A stretch of 64,000 nucleotides of DNA from positions 1,612,001-1,676,000 of the forward strand of contig CAWGHD010000002.1 in assembly GCA_963822295.1 (NCBI GenBank). Reading direction: 5' to 3'. Origin of the DNA: VRUE01 sp963822295. GTDB taxonomy: Bacteria; Actinomycetota; Thermoleophilia; Solirubrobacterales; 70-9. Shown one piece after another: positions 44,666-52,236 of this stretch. Within the stretch, counting starts at the first letter, position 1. Every line of letters starts with the position of its first letter. The notes below the pieces were generated by a model, which saw only the letters and a list, made by a program, of their open reading frames with translations, was not told the DNA's origin and ran no database searches. The position numbers were made by a program, and so were the translations under genes.

Positions 44666-45463
44666 CTAGCCGCCGATCGGCGCCCTCGGGTTGGCGCCCC
44701 AGAAGATCAGCGTGCCGAGCATCCCGATGATGTGGACGAGGATGACGTTCAGCACCATCGATTTAGCGGTCGCGGTGCCGACCCCGACCGGGCCGCCCGA
44801 GGCGGTGTAGCCGTAGTAGCAGCCGACCAGCACGATCGCCGTCGCCATGAACATCCCCTTGGCCAGGCTGAAGATCAGGTCGGGCGGGTTCTGGAACATC
44901 CAGAAGATCAGTTGGTAGCCGCCGGAGGAGACGTCGCCGATCTGCTCGACGACCGAGATGTAGCTGGCGAGGAACATCACCGCGATCCCGACCAGGTAGA
45001 TGAAGGGGAACGCGAGCCAGCAGGCGAGCAGGCGGGTCCCGCAGAGGAACGTCACCGGTGGGATCCCCATCACCTCGAGCGCGTCGATCTCGTCGGAGAT
45101 CCGCATCGCGCCGATCTCGGCGACGATCCCGGTCCCGACCTTGGCCGCGAGCATGTAGCCGAAGGCGTAGGGCATCACCTCGCGCAGGTCGCACCAGGCG
45201 GAGAAGACGCCGGCGTAGGCGGGCGCTCCCTGCGCCCGCAGCAGGTAGGCGCCGAGGATCCCGCACTGGAGGCCGAAGACGAATACGAAGAGCCAGATGA
45301 TCAGCGCCGAGCCGAGGATCAGGATGCCGGCCTGGCGCAGCGCCTCGCCGAAGAAGCGCAGGACGCGGCCCGAGTAGACGAGGCCGGCGACGCGACCGCC
45401 GAAACGGGCGATCTCGCCGAGCGAGTCGAGCCAGTTGCGCGGCACGTCGAGCCAGCCGATCAT
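44666..45463 (-). CDS. MlaE/YrbE-family lipid ABC permease, second of a pair
   Basis: The product has 265 residues with about six membrane helices. The family's core loop is seen in KVGTGIVAEIGAMRISDEIDALEVMGIPPV. MlaE/YrbE proteins move lipids or sterols with an Mce substrate-binding protein and an MlaF-type ATPase. Neither partner is in the window. It is 14 bp downstream of a paralogous permease and is the last gene of a GntR-led operon. Confidence 0.88.
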   Translation of the reverse strand: MIGWLDVPRNWLDSLGEIARFGGRVAGLVYSGRVLRFFGEALRQAGILILGSALIIWLFVFVFGLQCGILGAYLLRAQGAPAYAGVFSAWCDLREVMPYAFGYMLAAKVGTGIVAEIGAMRISDEIDALEVMGIPPVTFLCGTRLLACWLAFPFIYLVGIAVMFLASYISVVEQIGDVSSGGYQLIFWMFQNPPDLIFSLAKGMFMATAIVLVGCYYGYTASGGPVGVGTATAKSMVLNVILVHIIGMLGTLIFWGANPRAPIGG

Positions 45464-45476
45464 CGCCGGGCCCCTC

Positions 45477-46283
45477 TCACCTGATGCTCTGCAGTTCGGG
45501 ATTGCTGGCCAGGAGCGTCGAGGTGAAGACGAAGTTGAAGGCGGCGATGCCGGAGAAGGAGATCACCACGGCCTGGTTGACCGCCCGGCCCACGCCGGCG
45601 GCCCCGCCGGACGCTGACATCCCCTTGTAGGAGCAGACGATCGCGATGATCGCGCCGAAGACCGTGCACATCACGACCGACCCCCAGAGGTCCGTGATCG
45701 AGGCGTTGGTGAAGAGGGTCGCCGTGAAGCCGCCGAGTGGCTGGTTGTAGAGCATCTCGGTGAGGATGCCGCCGGTGATGCCGAAGACCAGGGCGAAGAT
45801 GTCGAGCAGAGCGGTGACCACCATCAGCGCCAGGAAGCGCGGCACCACCAGATTCTTGATCGGGTCCACGCCGAGCACCTGGAGGGCGTCGAGCTCCTCG
45901 CGGATCTTGCGGGCGCCGAGGTCGGCGGTGATCGCGGTGCCGGCGACCCCGGCGACGACGACCGCCGTGACCAGCGGCGCGATCTGGCGGATCGCGGCGA
46001 GCACGAAGAAGCCGCCGAGCCGGTCGAGGGCGCCGATCAGAGTCAGGAAGTTGGCCGCCTGCAACCCGGGAGCGCCGAAGCTGAAGGCGACGGTCGAGAC
46101 CAGCAGCGGGAACCAGCAGAGCTTGAGCGCGAAGAGGAACTGGCCGATCAGCTCCTCGCCGTAGGGGTAGGGCGGGGCGATCGCGGCGGAGATCGTCCTC
46201 GCCGTCAGGATCATCATCTCCCCCGCCTGCTCGAAGGCGGACTTGGCGGGCATAAGCGCCCGCCGCACGGCGATCCCCGCCAC
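45477..46283 (-). CDS. MlaE/YrbE-family lipid ABC permease, first of a pair
   Basis: The product has 268 residues from GTG at 46283. It has the same plan as the neighbouring paralogue, with TAITADLGARKIREELDALQVLGVDPI as the permease core. Pairs of non-identical permeases (YrbEA and YrbEB) are the rule in actinobacterial mce loci, so the two should form a heterodimer. The start lies 4 bp after the secreted-protein gene's stop. Confidence 0.88.
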   Translation of the reverse strand: MAGIAVRRALMPAKSAFEQAGEMMILTARTISAAIAPPYPYGEELIGQFLFALKLCWFPLLVSTVAFSFGAPGLQAANFLTLIGALDRLGGFFVLAAIRQIAPLVTAVVVAGVAGTAITADLGARKIREELDALQVLGVDPIKNLVVPRFLALMVVTALLDIFALVFGITGGILTEMLYNQPLGGFTATLFTNASITDLWGSVVMCTVFGAIIAIVCSYKGMSASGGAAGVGRAVNQAVVISFSGIAAFNFVFTSTLLASNPELQSIR

Positions 46284-46286
46284 CGA

Positions 46287-47099
46287 TCAGCTCCCTCGGG
46301 TGCAGGGGCGGGAAATGGTGCCGCTGAGCGCCAGGCCCGAAGAGGGCGCCGCCGGGCCGGCCGATTCGTCCCTGATGTCGGCTTCGACGACGCGGAACCG
46401 GAAAAGGCCGTCGGGGCATTTCGCCTTCAGGTAGCTGCGCTCCGCGCCCCGGTACTCGAAAAGCCTCTTCAACCTGAACGAGGCGGCGACGACCGAGCCG
46501 CTGCCGCCGGCGATCACCGGGACTTCGGAGACGATACGAGTGCCGTAGAGACCACCCCCGACCTTGCGGAACTTGACCTTCGTCACGACAGACGTCGGCA
46601 CGGGCACCGTGATGTAGATGTGGACGAAAAGCATCGTGGTTCCGTTCCTGACGCCGCCGTTGAAGAAGGTGATCGGGCTCTCGACCCGGATCGGTGTGCT
46701 TTCCGGGAACGCAATGTCCACGGTGCCGTTGCCGGTGCCGACGATCGAGTCGCCACAGGCGGCCTTCGCGGCGGCGCTGTCACTCGCCTCGAGCGCCCCG
46801 CGGCGGCAGACAGGCAGCCCCTTGGCGTCGAACGCGACGTTGCGGTCGACCTCGAAGGTCCCGCCCCTAAAGGCGGGCATGTGCGTCCCATCGGTGGTCT
46901 CGAACCGGACCTTGCCGTAAACCCCGACCGGAATCATCTCGTCCTTGGGGAGCACCTTTGGCGTCACCCCGCCGTCGAATTTGAGGATCAGGTTGCCGGC
47001 GCGAAAGACATCCCAGCGAGCCTGCGCGAGGCCGGTGACGGCGAGCACCGACAACGCCGCGAGGACCAAGGCCCGGGCCGATATCCGCCTCAGGCCCAC
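46287..47099 (-). CDS. Secreted protein in the GntR-MlaE operon
   Basis: The product has 270 residues with a signal peptide (ALVLAALSVLAVTGLAQA) and a beta-rich mature domain with four cysteines (VCRRG, AACGD, AKCPDG, RPCTRG). It lies 2 bp after the GntR gene and 4 bp before the MlaE permease gene, so it is expected to share their job, perhaps as an extracellular lipid carrier in place of an Mce protein. No Mce domain pattern is visible. The role is an inference from position. Confidence 0.68.
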   Translation of the reverse strand: MGLRRISARALVLAALSVLAVTGLAQARWDVFRAGNLILKFDGGVTPKVLPKDEMIPVGVYGKVRFETTDGTHMPAFRGGTFEVDRNVAFDAKGLPVCRRGALEASDSAAAKAACGDSIVGTGNGTVDIAFPESTPIRVESPITFFNGGVRNGTTMLFVHIYITVPVPTSVVTKVKFRKVGGGLYGTRIVSEVPVIAGGSGSVVAASFRLKRLFEYRGAERSYLKAKCPDGLFRFRVVEADIRDESAGPAAPSSGLALSGTISRPCTRGS

Positions 47100-47100
47100 C

Positions 47101-47907
47101 CTAAGACCTCTTCCGCCACCAGCTCATCGCGCTGCCGAGCGGTTCGCCGGCGGCGGGCCCGCGGGCGGGCGGCTCACCCGATTCGAGCATCTCCTGGCGC
47201 TGGGCGCGTGCCCGCCCCTCCTCGCGGGCGCGCTGCTCCGCCGCCTTCTGGGCCTCCGAGAGCTTCGCGATCAGGGTGTCGCGGGTCTGCTCCAGCTCCT
47301 CGACGCTGGCGACGTGGGCCAGGGCGTTGCGGCGGGCCGTCGGCATCTCGTCCGGGAGGTCGCGGGTGTAGGAGGAGAGCTCGGCCTCGAGCCTGCCGAT
47401 CTGGCGACGCAGCTCGTGGCGGACCTCGATCGTTTCGCCCGACTCCACGGAGAGCTCGGGAAGGCCGGCCGGCGCCGGTCTCGGCGCGGGCGTGCCCTCC
47501 TCCCCGGGCGCGGCGGGAATGCTCGCGCAGGCGGTGGCGACGATCGCCAGCTCGCGGGGACTGAGCCCCGCCTCGCCGGCACGCCGCAGGGCGTCGGCGA
47601 CGATCTCCTCCAGCTCGGGCGCCGCGGCGATGCCCTCGGCGACGAAGGTCCCGCGGCCCTGGCTGCTGACGACCAGCCCCTCGTCCTCGAGGCCGGCGTA
47701 GACGGCGCGCACGGTGTTGACGTTGACGCCCGCCCACTCGGCGAGCTGGCGGAAGCTGGGAAGGCGATCCCCCGCCGGCAGGCGCCCGGTGGAGATCAGC
47801 GCTCGGAGCCGCCAGCCCAACTGCACCCCGACCGGCAGCTCATCGCCCGGATCGATCGCGAAGGGGCTCGCGGCTGCCCGGTCGGAGGTGGCTTGCGACT
47901 GTGCCAT
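47101..47907 (-). CDS. GntR-family regulator with coiled-coil C-terminus
   Basis: The product has 268 residues. The N-terminal GntR winged helix runs about residues 20-90 (LPAGDRLPSFRQLAEWAGVNVNTVRAVYAGLEDEGLVV...). There is no FadR- or HutC-type ligand domain; the C-terminal half is charged and coiled-coil (RHELRRQIGRLEAELSS...EKLS). It therefore is YtrA-like and senses something indirectly or acts with a partner. It heads a four-gene operon, with the secreted protein and two MlaE permeases. A consensus-like promoter lies directly upstream. Confidence 0.82.
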   Translation of the reverse strand: MAQSQATSDRAAASPFAIDPGDELPVGVQLGWRLRALISTGRLPAGDRLPSFRQLAEWAGVNVNTVRAVYAGLEDEGLVVSSQGRGTFVAEGIAAAPELEEIVADALRRAGEAGLSPRELAIVATACASIPAAPGEEGTPAPRPAPAGLPELSVESGETIEVRHELRRQIGRLEAELSSYTRDLPDEMPTARRNALAHVASVEELEQTRDTLIAKLSEAQKAAEQRAREEGRARAQRQEMLESGEPPARGPAAGEPLGSAMSWWRKRS

Positions 47908-47915
47908 CTGTTGAC

Positions 47916-47944
47916 ACAGTAACGAGCAAAGGTGTTCTAGTCAA
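47916..47944 (-). promoter_or_regulatory. Promoter of the GntR-MlaE operon, probably leaderless
   Basis: On the minus strand TTGACT and TACTGT are separated by exactly 17 nt, and only 8 nt lie between TACTGT and the ATG at 47907. Transcription should start at or next to the start codon. The -10 region is embedded in CTGTGTCAACAG, whose CTGT/ACAG arms could be an autoregulatory operator. Confidence 0.6.
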
Positions 47945-47959
47945 GCAGCACAGTGCCGA

Positions 47960-48997
47960 TCAGGGCGTGAGGACGATCTTCAGCGCCTCCCGCCGGTCGT
48001 ATATCTCGTAGGCCTCGGCGGCTTCATCGAGCTTCATGTGGTGGGTGACCAGCGGCGCCGGATCGAGTTTTCCCGCCTCGATCAGGCCCAGGACCCGGTC
48101 CACGTGGGCGATCACGTTGGCGAGGCCGAGCCGCAGCTGGAGCCCCTTCAGCCAGGCGAGCCCCAGCGGGACCTCGCCCTTGCCGGCGTAGGCCCCGATC
48201 CCGGAGACGACGCCCGCATCCCGGCAGAGGCTGATCGCCATCGCCAGCGGCGCCGGGTCACCGACGGCATCGACGACGACGTCCACCCCGCCACCGCCGG
48301 TCGCCGCCCGCACCGCCTTCTTCGGCTCTTCCTCGGTCAGGTGCACCGGGGTGACGCCGCCGAAGGACTCCGCCATCTCCAGCCTCGCCTCGACCGAGTC
48401 GATCGCAAAGACCTGGACCGCGCCGCCGGCGAGCGCCGCCTGCACGGCGCAGAGGCCGACCGGGCCGAGCCCGAGGACCGCGACCGTGTCGCCGGAGCGC
48501 ATCCCGGCGTGGGCGACCGCGTGGTAGCCGGTCCCCATCACATCGCCCGCGAACAGCGCCGCCTCGTCCGACATTCCCTCCGGGACCCGGCGCAGCGTCA
48601 GGTTGGCGCGCGGGACGAGGAGCTGCTCGGCCTGGGCGCCCTGCAGATCGCCGAGGTGGGACCCATGGCCGAAGGTGCGCTGCCGCTCGCAGCGGTGGTA
48701 GTCGCCGCGCAGGCACGCCGCGCAGGTCGCGCAGGCCGTGTGGAAGCAGCCCAGCACCCGGTCGCCGACCGCGACCCGCTCCACGTCCGAGCCGATGTCG
48801 AGCACGGTGCCGACGTACTCGTGGCCGATCGTGAAGCCCTGCTCGACCGGGACCCGGCCGTGGTAGATGTGGAGGTCCGAGCCGCAGATGCCGCTCGCCT
48901 CGACGCGGATCAGCGCCTCGTCGGGTGTGGAGACCCGCGGGTCGGGCTTCTCCTCGATGCGAACCTCGTTGGGGGCCTGGAAGGTGACCGCTCTCAT
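47960..48997 (-). CDS. Zinc-dependent alcohol dehydrogenase (MDR family)
   Basis: The product has 345 residues. Catalytic zinc ligands are expected at the Cys of GICGSD, the His-Glu of IGHEYVG, and a later acidic residue; the structural zinc loop is the Cys-rich CATCAACLRGDYHRC segment. The Rossmann site is VLGLGPVGLCAVQAA, and the final lysine/arginine region suggests NAD or NADP use without a clear choice. It resembles glutathione-independent formaldehyde or threonine-type dehydrogenases. It is separate from neighbours (52-bp and 49-bp gaps). Confidence 0.88.
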   Translation of the reverse strand: MRAVTFQAPNEVRIEEKPDPRVSTPDEALIRVEASGICGSDLHIYHGRVPVEQGFTIGHEYVGTVLDIGSDVERVAVGDRVLGCFHTACATCAACLRGDYHRCERQRTFGHGSHLGDLQGAQAEQLLVPRANLTLRRVPEGMSDEAALFAGDVMGTGYHAVAHAGMRSGDTVAVLGLGPVGLCAVQAALAGGAVQVFAIDSVEARLEMAESFGGVTPVHLTEEEPKKAVRAATGGGGVDVVVDAVGDPAPLAMAISLCRDAGVVSGIGAYAGKGEVPLGLAWLKGLQLRLGLANVIAHVDRVLGLIEAGKLDPAPLVTHHMKLDEAAEAYEIYDRREALKIVLTP

Positions 48998-49046
48998 CGG
49001 GCGCGAACCGTATCGCGCCCCGCCGGGCCGTCAGCCCGAGCCGGCC

Positions 49047-50444
49047 TCAGGCGTGCTGGACCTGGAAGCGGTCCGAGCTGCCGGTCGGGCTGGCCGTGAC
49101 CGCGATCCGCGACTCGAGCGAGAGCTCCTTCTCGAAGTCGGAGGCCTCGGAGTGCTGGAAGGTGACGTCGTTGCTTTCGATCAGCTCGACGAAGATCTCG
49201 ACGTACTCGGCATCGAGCTGTTTGCCGGCGACACGGCGCAGCTCGACGATCGCGTCGTGAGAGGACATCGGCGTGCGGTAGGAGTCGCGCGCCGTCATCA
49301 CGTCGTAGGTGTCGGAGACGGAGATGATCCGCGAGAGCTTCGGGATCTCGTCGCCGGCCAGGCCGCGCGGATAGCCCTTGCCGTCGATCCGCTCGTGGTG
49401 GGCGAGGATGACCTCGGCGACCGGGCCGTAGCCGTCGAGCGCGGAGACGACGCGGGCGCCCTGCTGCGGGTGGCGCTTGATCAGCATCCAGTCCTCGTCG
49501 GTGAGCGGCACGTTGGCCTTGAGGATCCGGTCGGGAAGGATGAACTTGCCGATGTCGTGCAGGAGCGCCGAGATGTGGACGAGCTCCTCCTCCTCTTTCG
49601 AGAAGCCCGCCTTTTTCGCGATCGCCCGCGAGTAGCGGGCGACGGCCGCGGAGTGGCGGGCGGTCATCTGATCCCGCAGGTCGAGCGTGCGCAGCAGGGC
49701 GCTCAACATCCCGACCTGGAAGCTGGCCAGCTGTTTGGTCCGCACCTCGAGCTCCCGGGCCCGCTCCAAGGACTGGAGCAGGGCGCCGAGCAGGTACTGG
49801 AACGTGACCAGGACGATGCCGAACATCGCGACCCCGGCGAGGCCGATTTCGTAGTAGATGAAGGCGACCCCGACCGCCATCAGGGCGGCCGCGAGCTCCG
49901 ACGGCAGCAGCGGGATCAGGACCGTCCGGACCTTCTCGAGGAAGGAGCTGCGCTCCAGGTAATAGGTGTAGGCGCCGATCATCGAGAAGTTGATCGCCAG
50001 CGCGGCGACGAAGGCGGCGAAGACGAAGACGTAGAAGGCGGGGTCCGAGGGCGTGATCCCGGTGGCGTCGATCAGTTCGTGGAACGCGACTCCGACGACC
50101 AGGGGGAAGGTCATGAAGGTGAGCGCGTTGACGAGCAGGTCGTGCAGGCCTTCGCGGAAGCGGACCCAGCCGGCGAGGATGGAGATCAGGCCGATCAGCG
50201 CGGCCGGGGTTCCTCCGAGCAGGACCATGGCGAGGACGAGCGCGAGGAAGTTGCCGGAGATCTTGAGATGCGATTCCGTTTCGATCGACATCACGTCGCT
50301 GAAGGCGGAGAAGCCGAGCAGGATCGCGAAGAGGGCGAGGTTCCACTCGGCGCTCGGCGCCCGCAGGTAAGCGCCGGCGACGACGATGGCGACGCCAACC
50401 GCCACTAGCAGCGTGCTCAACCGTGTGGGGCGCTCGTTTTCCAT
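49047..50444 (-). CDS. Membrane HD-GYP domain cyclic-di-GMP phosphodiesterase-like protein
   Basis: The product has 465 residues from ATG at 50444; the upstream open frame is not needed, as the first TM follows this ATG. About seven hydrophobic segments fill residues 10-215. The HD-GYP domain (about 240-420) keeps the metal site HDIGK and the signature HHERIDGKGYPRGLAGDEIP. It should degrade cyclic-di-GMP or a related dinucleotide at the membrane. It is divergent from an MFS gene across a 484-bp region with several regulatory-looking elements. Confidence 0.86.
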   Translation of the reverse strand: MENERPTRLSTLLVAVGVAIVVAGAYLRAPSAEWNLALFAILLGFSAFSDVMSIETESHLKISGNFLALVLAMVLLGGTPAALIGLISILAGWVRFREGLHDLLVNALTFMTFPLVVGVAFHELIDATGITPSDPAFYVFVFAAFVAALAINFSMIGAYTYYLERSSFLEKVRTVLIPLLPSELAAALMAVGVAFIYYEIGLAGVAMFGIVLVTFQYLLGALLQSLERARELEVRTKQLASFQVGMLSALLRTLDLRDQMTARHSAAVARYSRAIAKKAGFSKEEEELVHISALLHDIGKFILPDRILKANVPLTDEDWMLIKRHPQQGARVVSALDGYGPVAEVILAHHERIDGKGYPRGLAGDEIPKLSRIISVSDTYDVMTARDSYRTPMSSHDAIVELRRVAGKQLDAEYVEIFVELIESNDVTFQHSEASDFEKELSLESRIAVTASPTGSSDRFQVQHA

Positions 50445-50669
50445 GGGGTCGTGGAGTCTGCGGATGGGGCCCCATCGCATGATCGGTCCCCGGCCTTTGG
50501 AATCTTCCCGCGGAATCCCGCTGTTCCTGCGACCGGCAGCCGATATTCGCCGCTGGAGCCTCAACCTGAAGGTAGTGGTTCCCCGCGGCACAGGCAACAC
50601 GTCTAGACCACTTGGCCAGCCTCGTGCAAATTGGTGCCAAATGTCGCAATTTGCGGGCAGGCGGGCCCT

Positions 50670-50701
50670 AAAACGGCAAAGGACGCCCGCAGGCGCCCCT
50701 T
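50670..50701 (-). terminator. Intrinsic terminator-like hairpin in the HD-GYP leader
   Basis: On the minus strand AAGGGGCGCC and GGCGTCCTT pair (one bulge) around a TGCG loop, followed by TGCCGTTTT. It is 226 bp upstream of the HD-GYP start and just after the five-codon open frame, where it would stop leader transcripts. Confidence 0.5.
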
Positions 50702-50753
50702 GACTGGTAACGGCGCGCCCCAATAGAGGAGGCGTCCCGCTTCTATCTAAGTC

Positions 50754-50771
50754 TTACCTTTTCCAAGCCAT
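50754..50771 (-). CDS. Possible five-codon leader peptide MAWKR
   Basis: ATG GCT TGG AAA AGG TAA stands 7 nt after a strong ribosome-binding site GAAGGAG (50779-50785). It lies in the leader of the HD-GYP gene and before a terminator-like hairpin, a layout seen in attenuation. The minimal length means chance is possible. Confidence 0.3.
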   Translation of the reverse strand: MAWKR

Positions 50772-50847
50772 GTCACGTCTCCTTCGTTGAAGCCCGCTTA
50801 CGAGGTCTCGCACAAGCTTTCGGCGAGAACTTCTTAAATTGCCTGGA

Positions 50848-50901
50848 AAGGTTGTAGCACAAGTTGCCGAAAAGCTGTGCAGGTGCAAGGAAAGTTGTGC
50901 A
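50848..50901 (+). repeat. Three direct repeats upstream of the MFS gene
   Basis: AAAGGTTGTAGCA (50848), AAAGCTGTGCA (50871-50881) and AAAGTTGTGCA (50891-50901) are spaced 23 and 20 bp, about two helical turns. This fits binding sites for a regulator of the adjacent MFS gene. Confidence 0.4.
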
Positions 50902-50928
50902 TAAACGTCCAGTCTTTATGGGCCAGAA

Positions 50929-52236
50929 GTGAGTAGCCCACGCCTGCGGGACCCCCTCCGCAGGCCTGCATTCCGCCGCCTCGCCATCTCCTTCGCGATC
51001 AACGAGATGGGCGACTGGCTCGGGATCGTCGCCCTCTCGGTGCTCGTCTTCGAGCTCACCGACAGCGCGATGGCGACGACGCTGCTCTTCCTCGGGACGG
51101 GAATCCTTCCCGCGCTGTTGACGCCGGTCGTGGTCGCGAGGCTGGAGCGGCCCCCGCCCCGGCTCGTGCTGCCGACCGTCTACGCGCTGGAGGCGGCCAC
51201 CTTCGGCGTCCTCGCGCTGCTCGTCGACAACTTCTCGCTCTCCCTGGTGGTGATCGTCGCGGCGATCGACGGCGTCCTCGCGCTCACCGCCAAGACCCTG
51301 ACCCGCGCGGTCACCGCGGCGATGCTCGAGCCCGAGGGGGAGCTGCGGGCCGGCAACGCGATCCTGAACGTGGCCTTCACCGGCGGCGCCGCGGTCGGGC
51401 CGGCGGCGGGCGGCCTCCTGGTCGCGACCCTCGGCGTCCAGTCCGCTCTGCTCCTGGACGCGGTCTCCTTCTACGTGATCGCCTGGATCCTCTTCACCGC
51501 CAGGCCGCTTCCGCATGGCGAGCCCGAGCCGGGCCGCCTGCGCGAGCAGGTCCGCGCCGGGCTCACCTACATCAGCGACAACGTCACCCTCAAGCGCCTG
51601 ATCGGGATCGAGGCGGTGGCCCTCGTCTTCTTCTCCGCCGTGGTCCCGATCGAGGTCGTCTACGCGAAGGACTCGCTCGGGGTCGGCGACACCGGCTACG
51701 GCCTGCTGCTCGGCAGCTGGGGAGTCGGGATGCTGCTCGGCAGCGTCGTCTTCGCGACCCTGCGGCGCGCCCCGCTGCCGCTGCTCCTCTTCTTCAGCAC
51801 ACTGGCGATCGCGGCGGGCTATCTGGGGATGGCGGTCGCCCCGGTCCTCGCCCTGGCCTGCGTCGGGTCGGCCGTCGGCGGTGCCGGCAACGGCGTCCAG
51901 TGGGTCGCGACGATCAGCGCCGTGCAGGAGCTGACGAGCTCCTCGATGCAGGCGCGGGTGATCAGCGTGCTCGAATCGTTCGCCTCCGCGATGCCGGCTA
52001 TCGGGTTCGTCATCGGCGGCCTGATCGCGACCGCCTACAGCCCGCGCGCGACATTCGCGTTCGCCGGCGTCGGGGTGCTGGCGATCCTGCTCCTCGCGAT
52101 CCCGCTACTCGGCTCCAGATGGCCCGAACAAGCGGCCAGCGAGGCCCCTGCTGCCGCCGAGGGCGACGTTATGGTGGAACTGATTCCCGCACTGCGTGCG
52201 AACGGAGTGTCCAGCCCTACCTGGAGGTCTCGATGA
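50929..52236 (+). CDS. MFS transporter
   Basis: The product has 435 residues from GTG at 50929 and 11-12 predicted helices. Features of the MFS efflux type are SFAINEMGDWLGIVALSVLVFEL at the start, GGAAVGPAAGGLLV in the middle, and the family's GYGLLLGSWGVGMLLGS. It resembles MdtH/ENTNPHx-like permeases (macrolide or siderophore export in relatives), so export of a small molecule is likely. Its end overlaps the oligopeptide-binding protein gene by 4 bp, so it may lead that transcript. Confidence 0.82.
   Translation: MSSPRLRDPLRRPAFRRLAISFAINEMGDWLGIVALSVLVFELTDSAMATTLLFLGTGILPALLTPVVVARLERPPPRLVLPTVYALEAATFGVLALLVDNFSLSLVVIVAAIDGVLALTAKTLTRAVTAAMLEPEGELRAGNAILNVAFTGGAAVGPAAGGLLVATLGVQSALLLDAVSFYVIAWILFTARPLPHGEPEPGRLREQVRAGLTYISDNVTLKRLIGIEAVALVFFSAVVPIEVVYAKDSLGVGDTGYGLLLGSWGVGMLLGSVVFATLRRAPLPLLLFFSTLAIAAGYLGMAVAPVLALACVGSAVGGAGNGVQWVATISAVQELTSSSMQARVISVLESFASAMPAIGFVIGGLIATAYSPRATFAFAGVGVLAILLLAIPLLGSRWPEQAASEAPAAAEGDVMVELIPALRANGVSSPTWRSR

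Larger units (their letters stand above)
50445..50928. other. Long intergenic region with regulatory structure
   Basis: This 484-bp gap lies between the divergent HD-GYP and MFS genes. It contains a GC-rich hairpin with a T tract, a ribosome-binding site with a five-codon open frame on the minus strand, and AT-richer direct repeats near the MFS start (each listed separately). No longer gene and no known riboswitch consensus was recognised. Confidence 0.6.

Noticed and set aside
48867..50408. Plus-strand open frame of 513 codons opposite the ADH and HD-GYP genes
   Set aside because: Antisense to two well-supported genes, with composition typical of antisense translation.
50445..50928. Known riboswitch (cyclic-di-GMP, cobalamin) in the HD-GYP leader
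   Set aside because: I looked for the conserved cores of these classes on both strands and did not find them.
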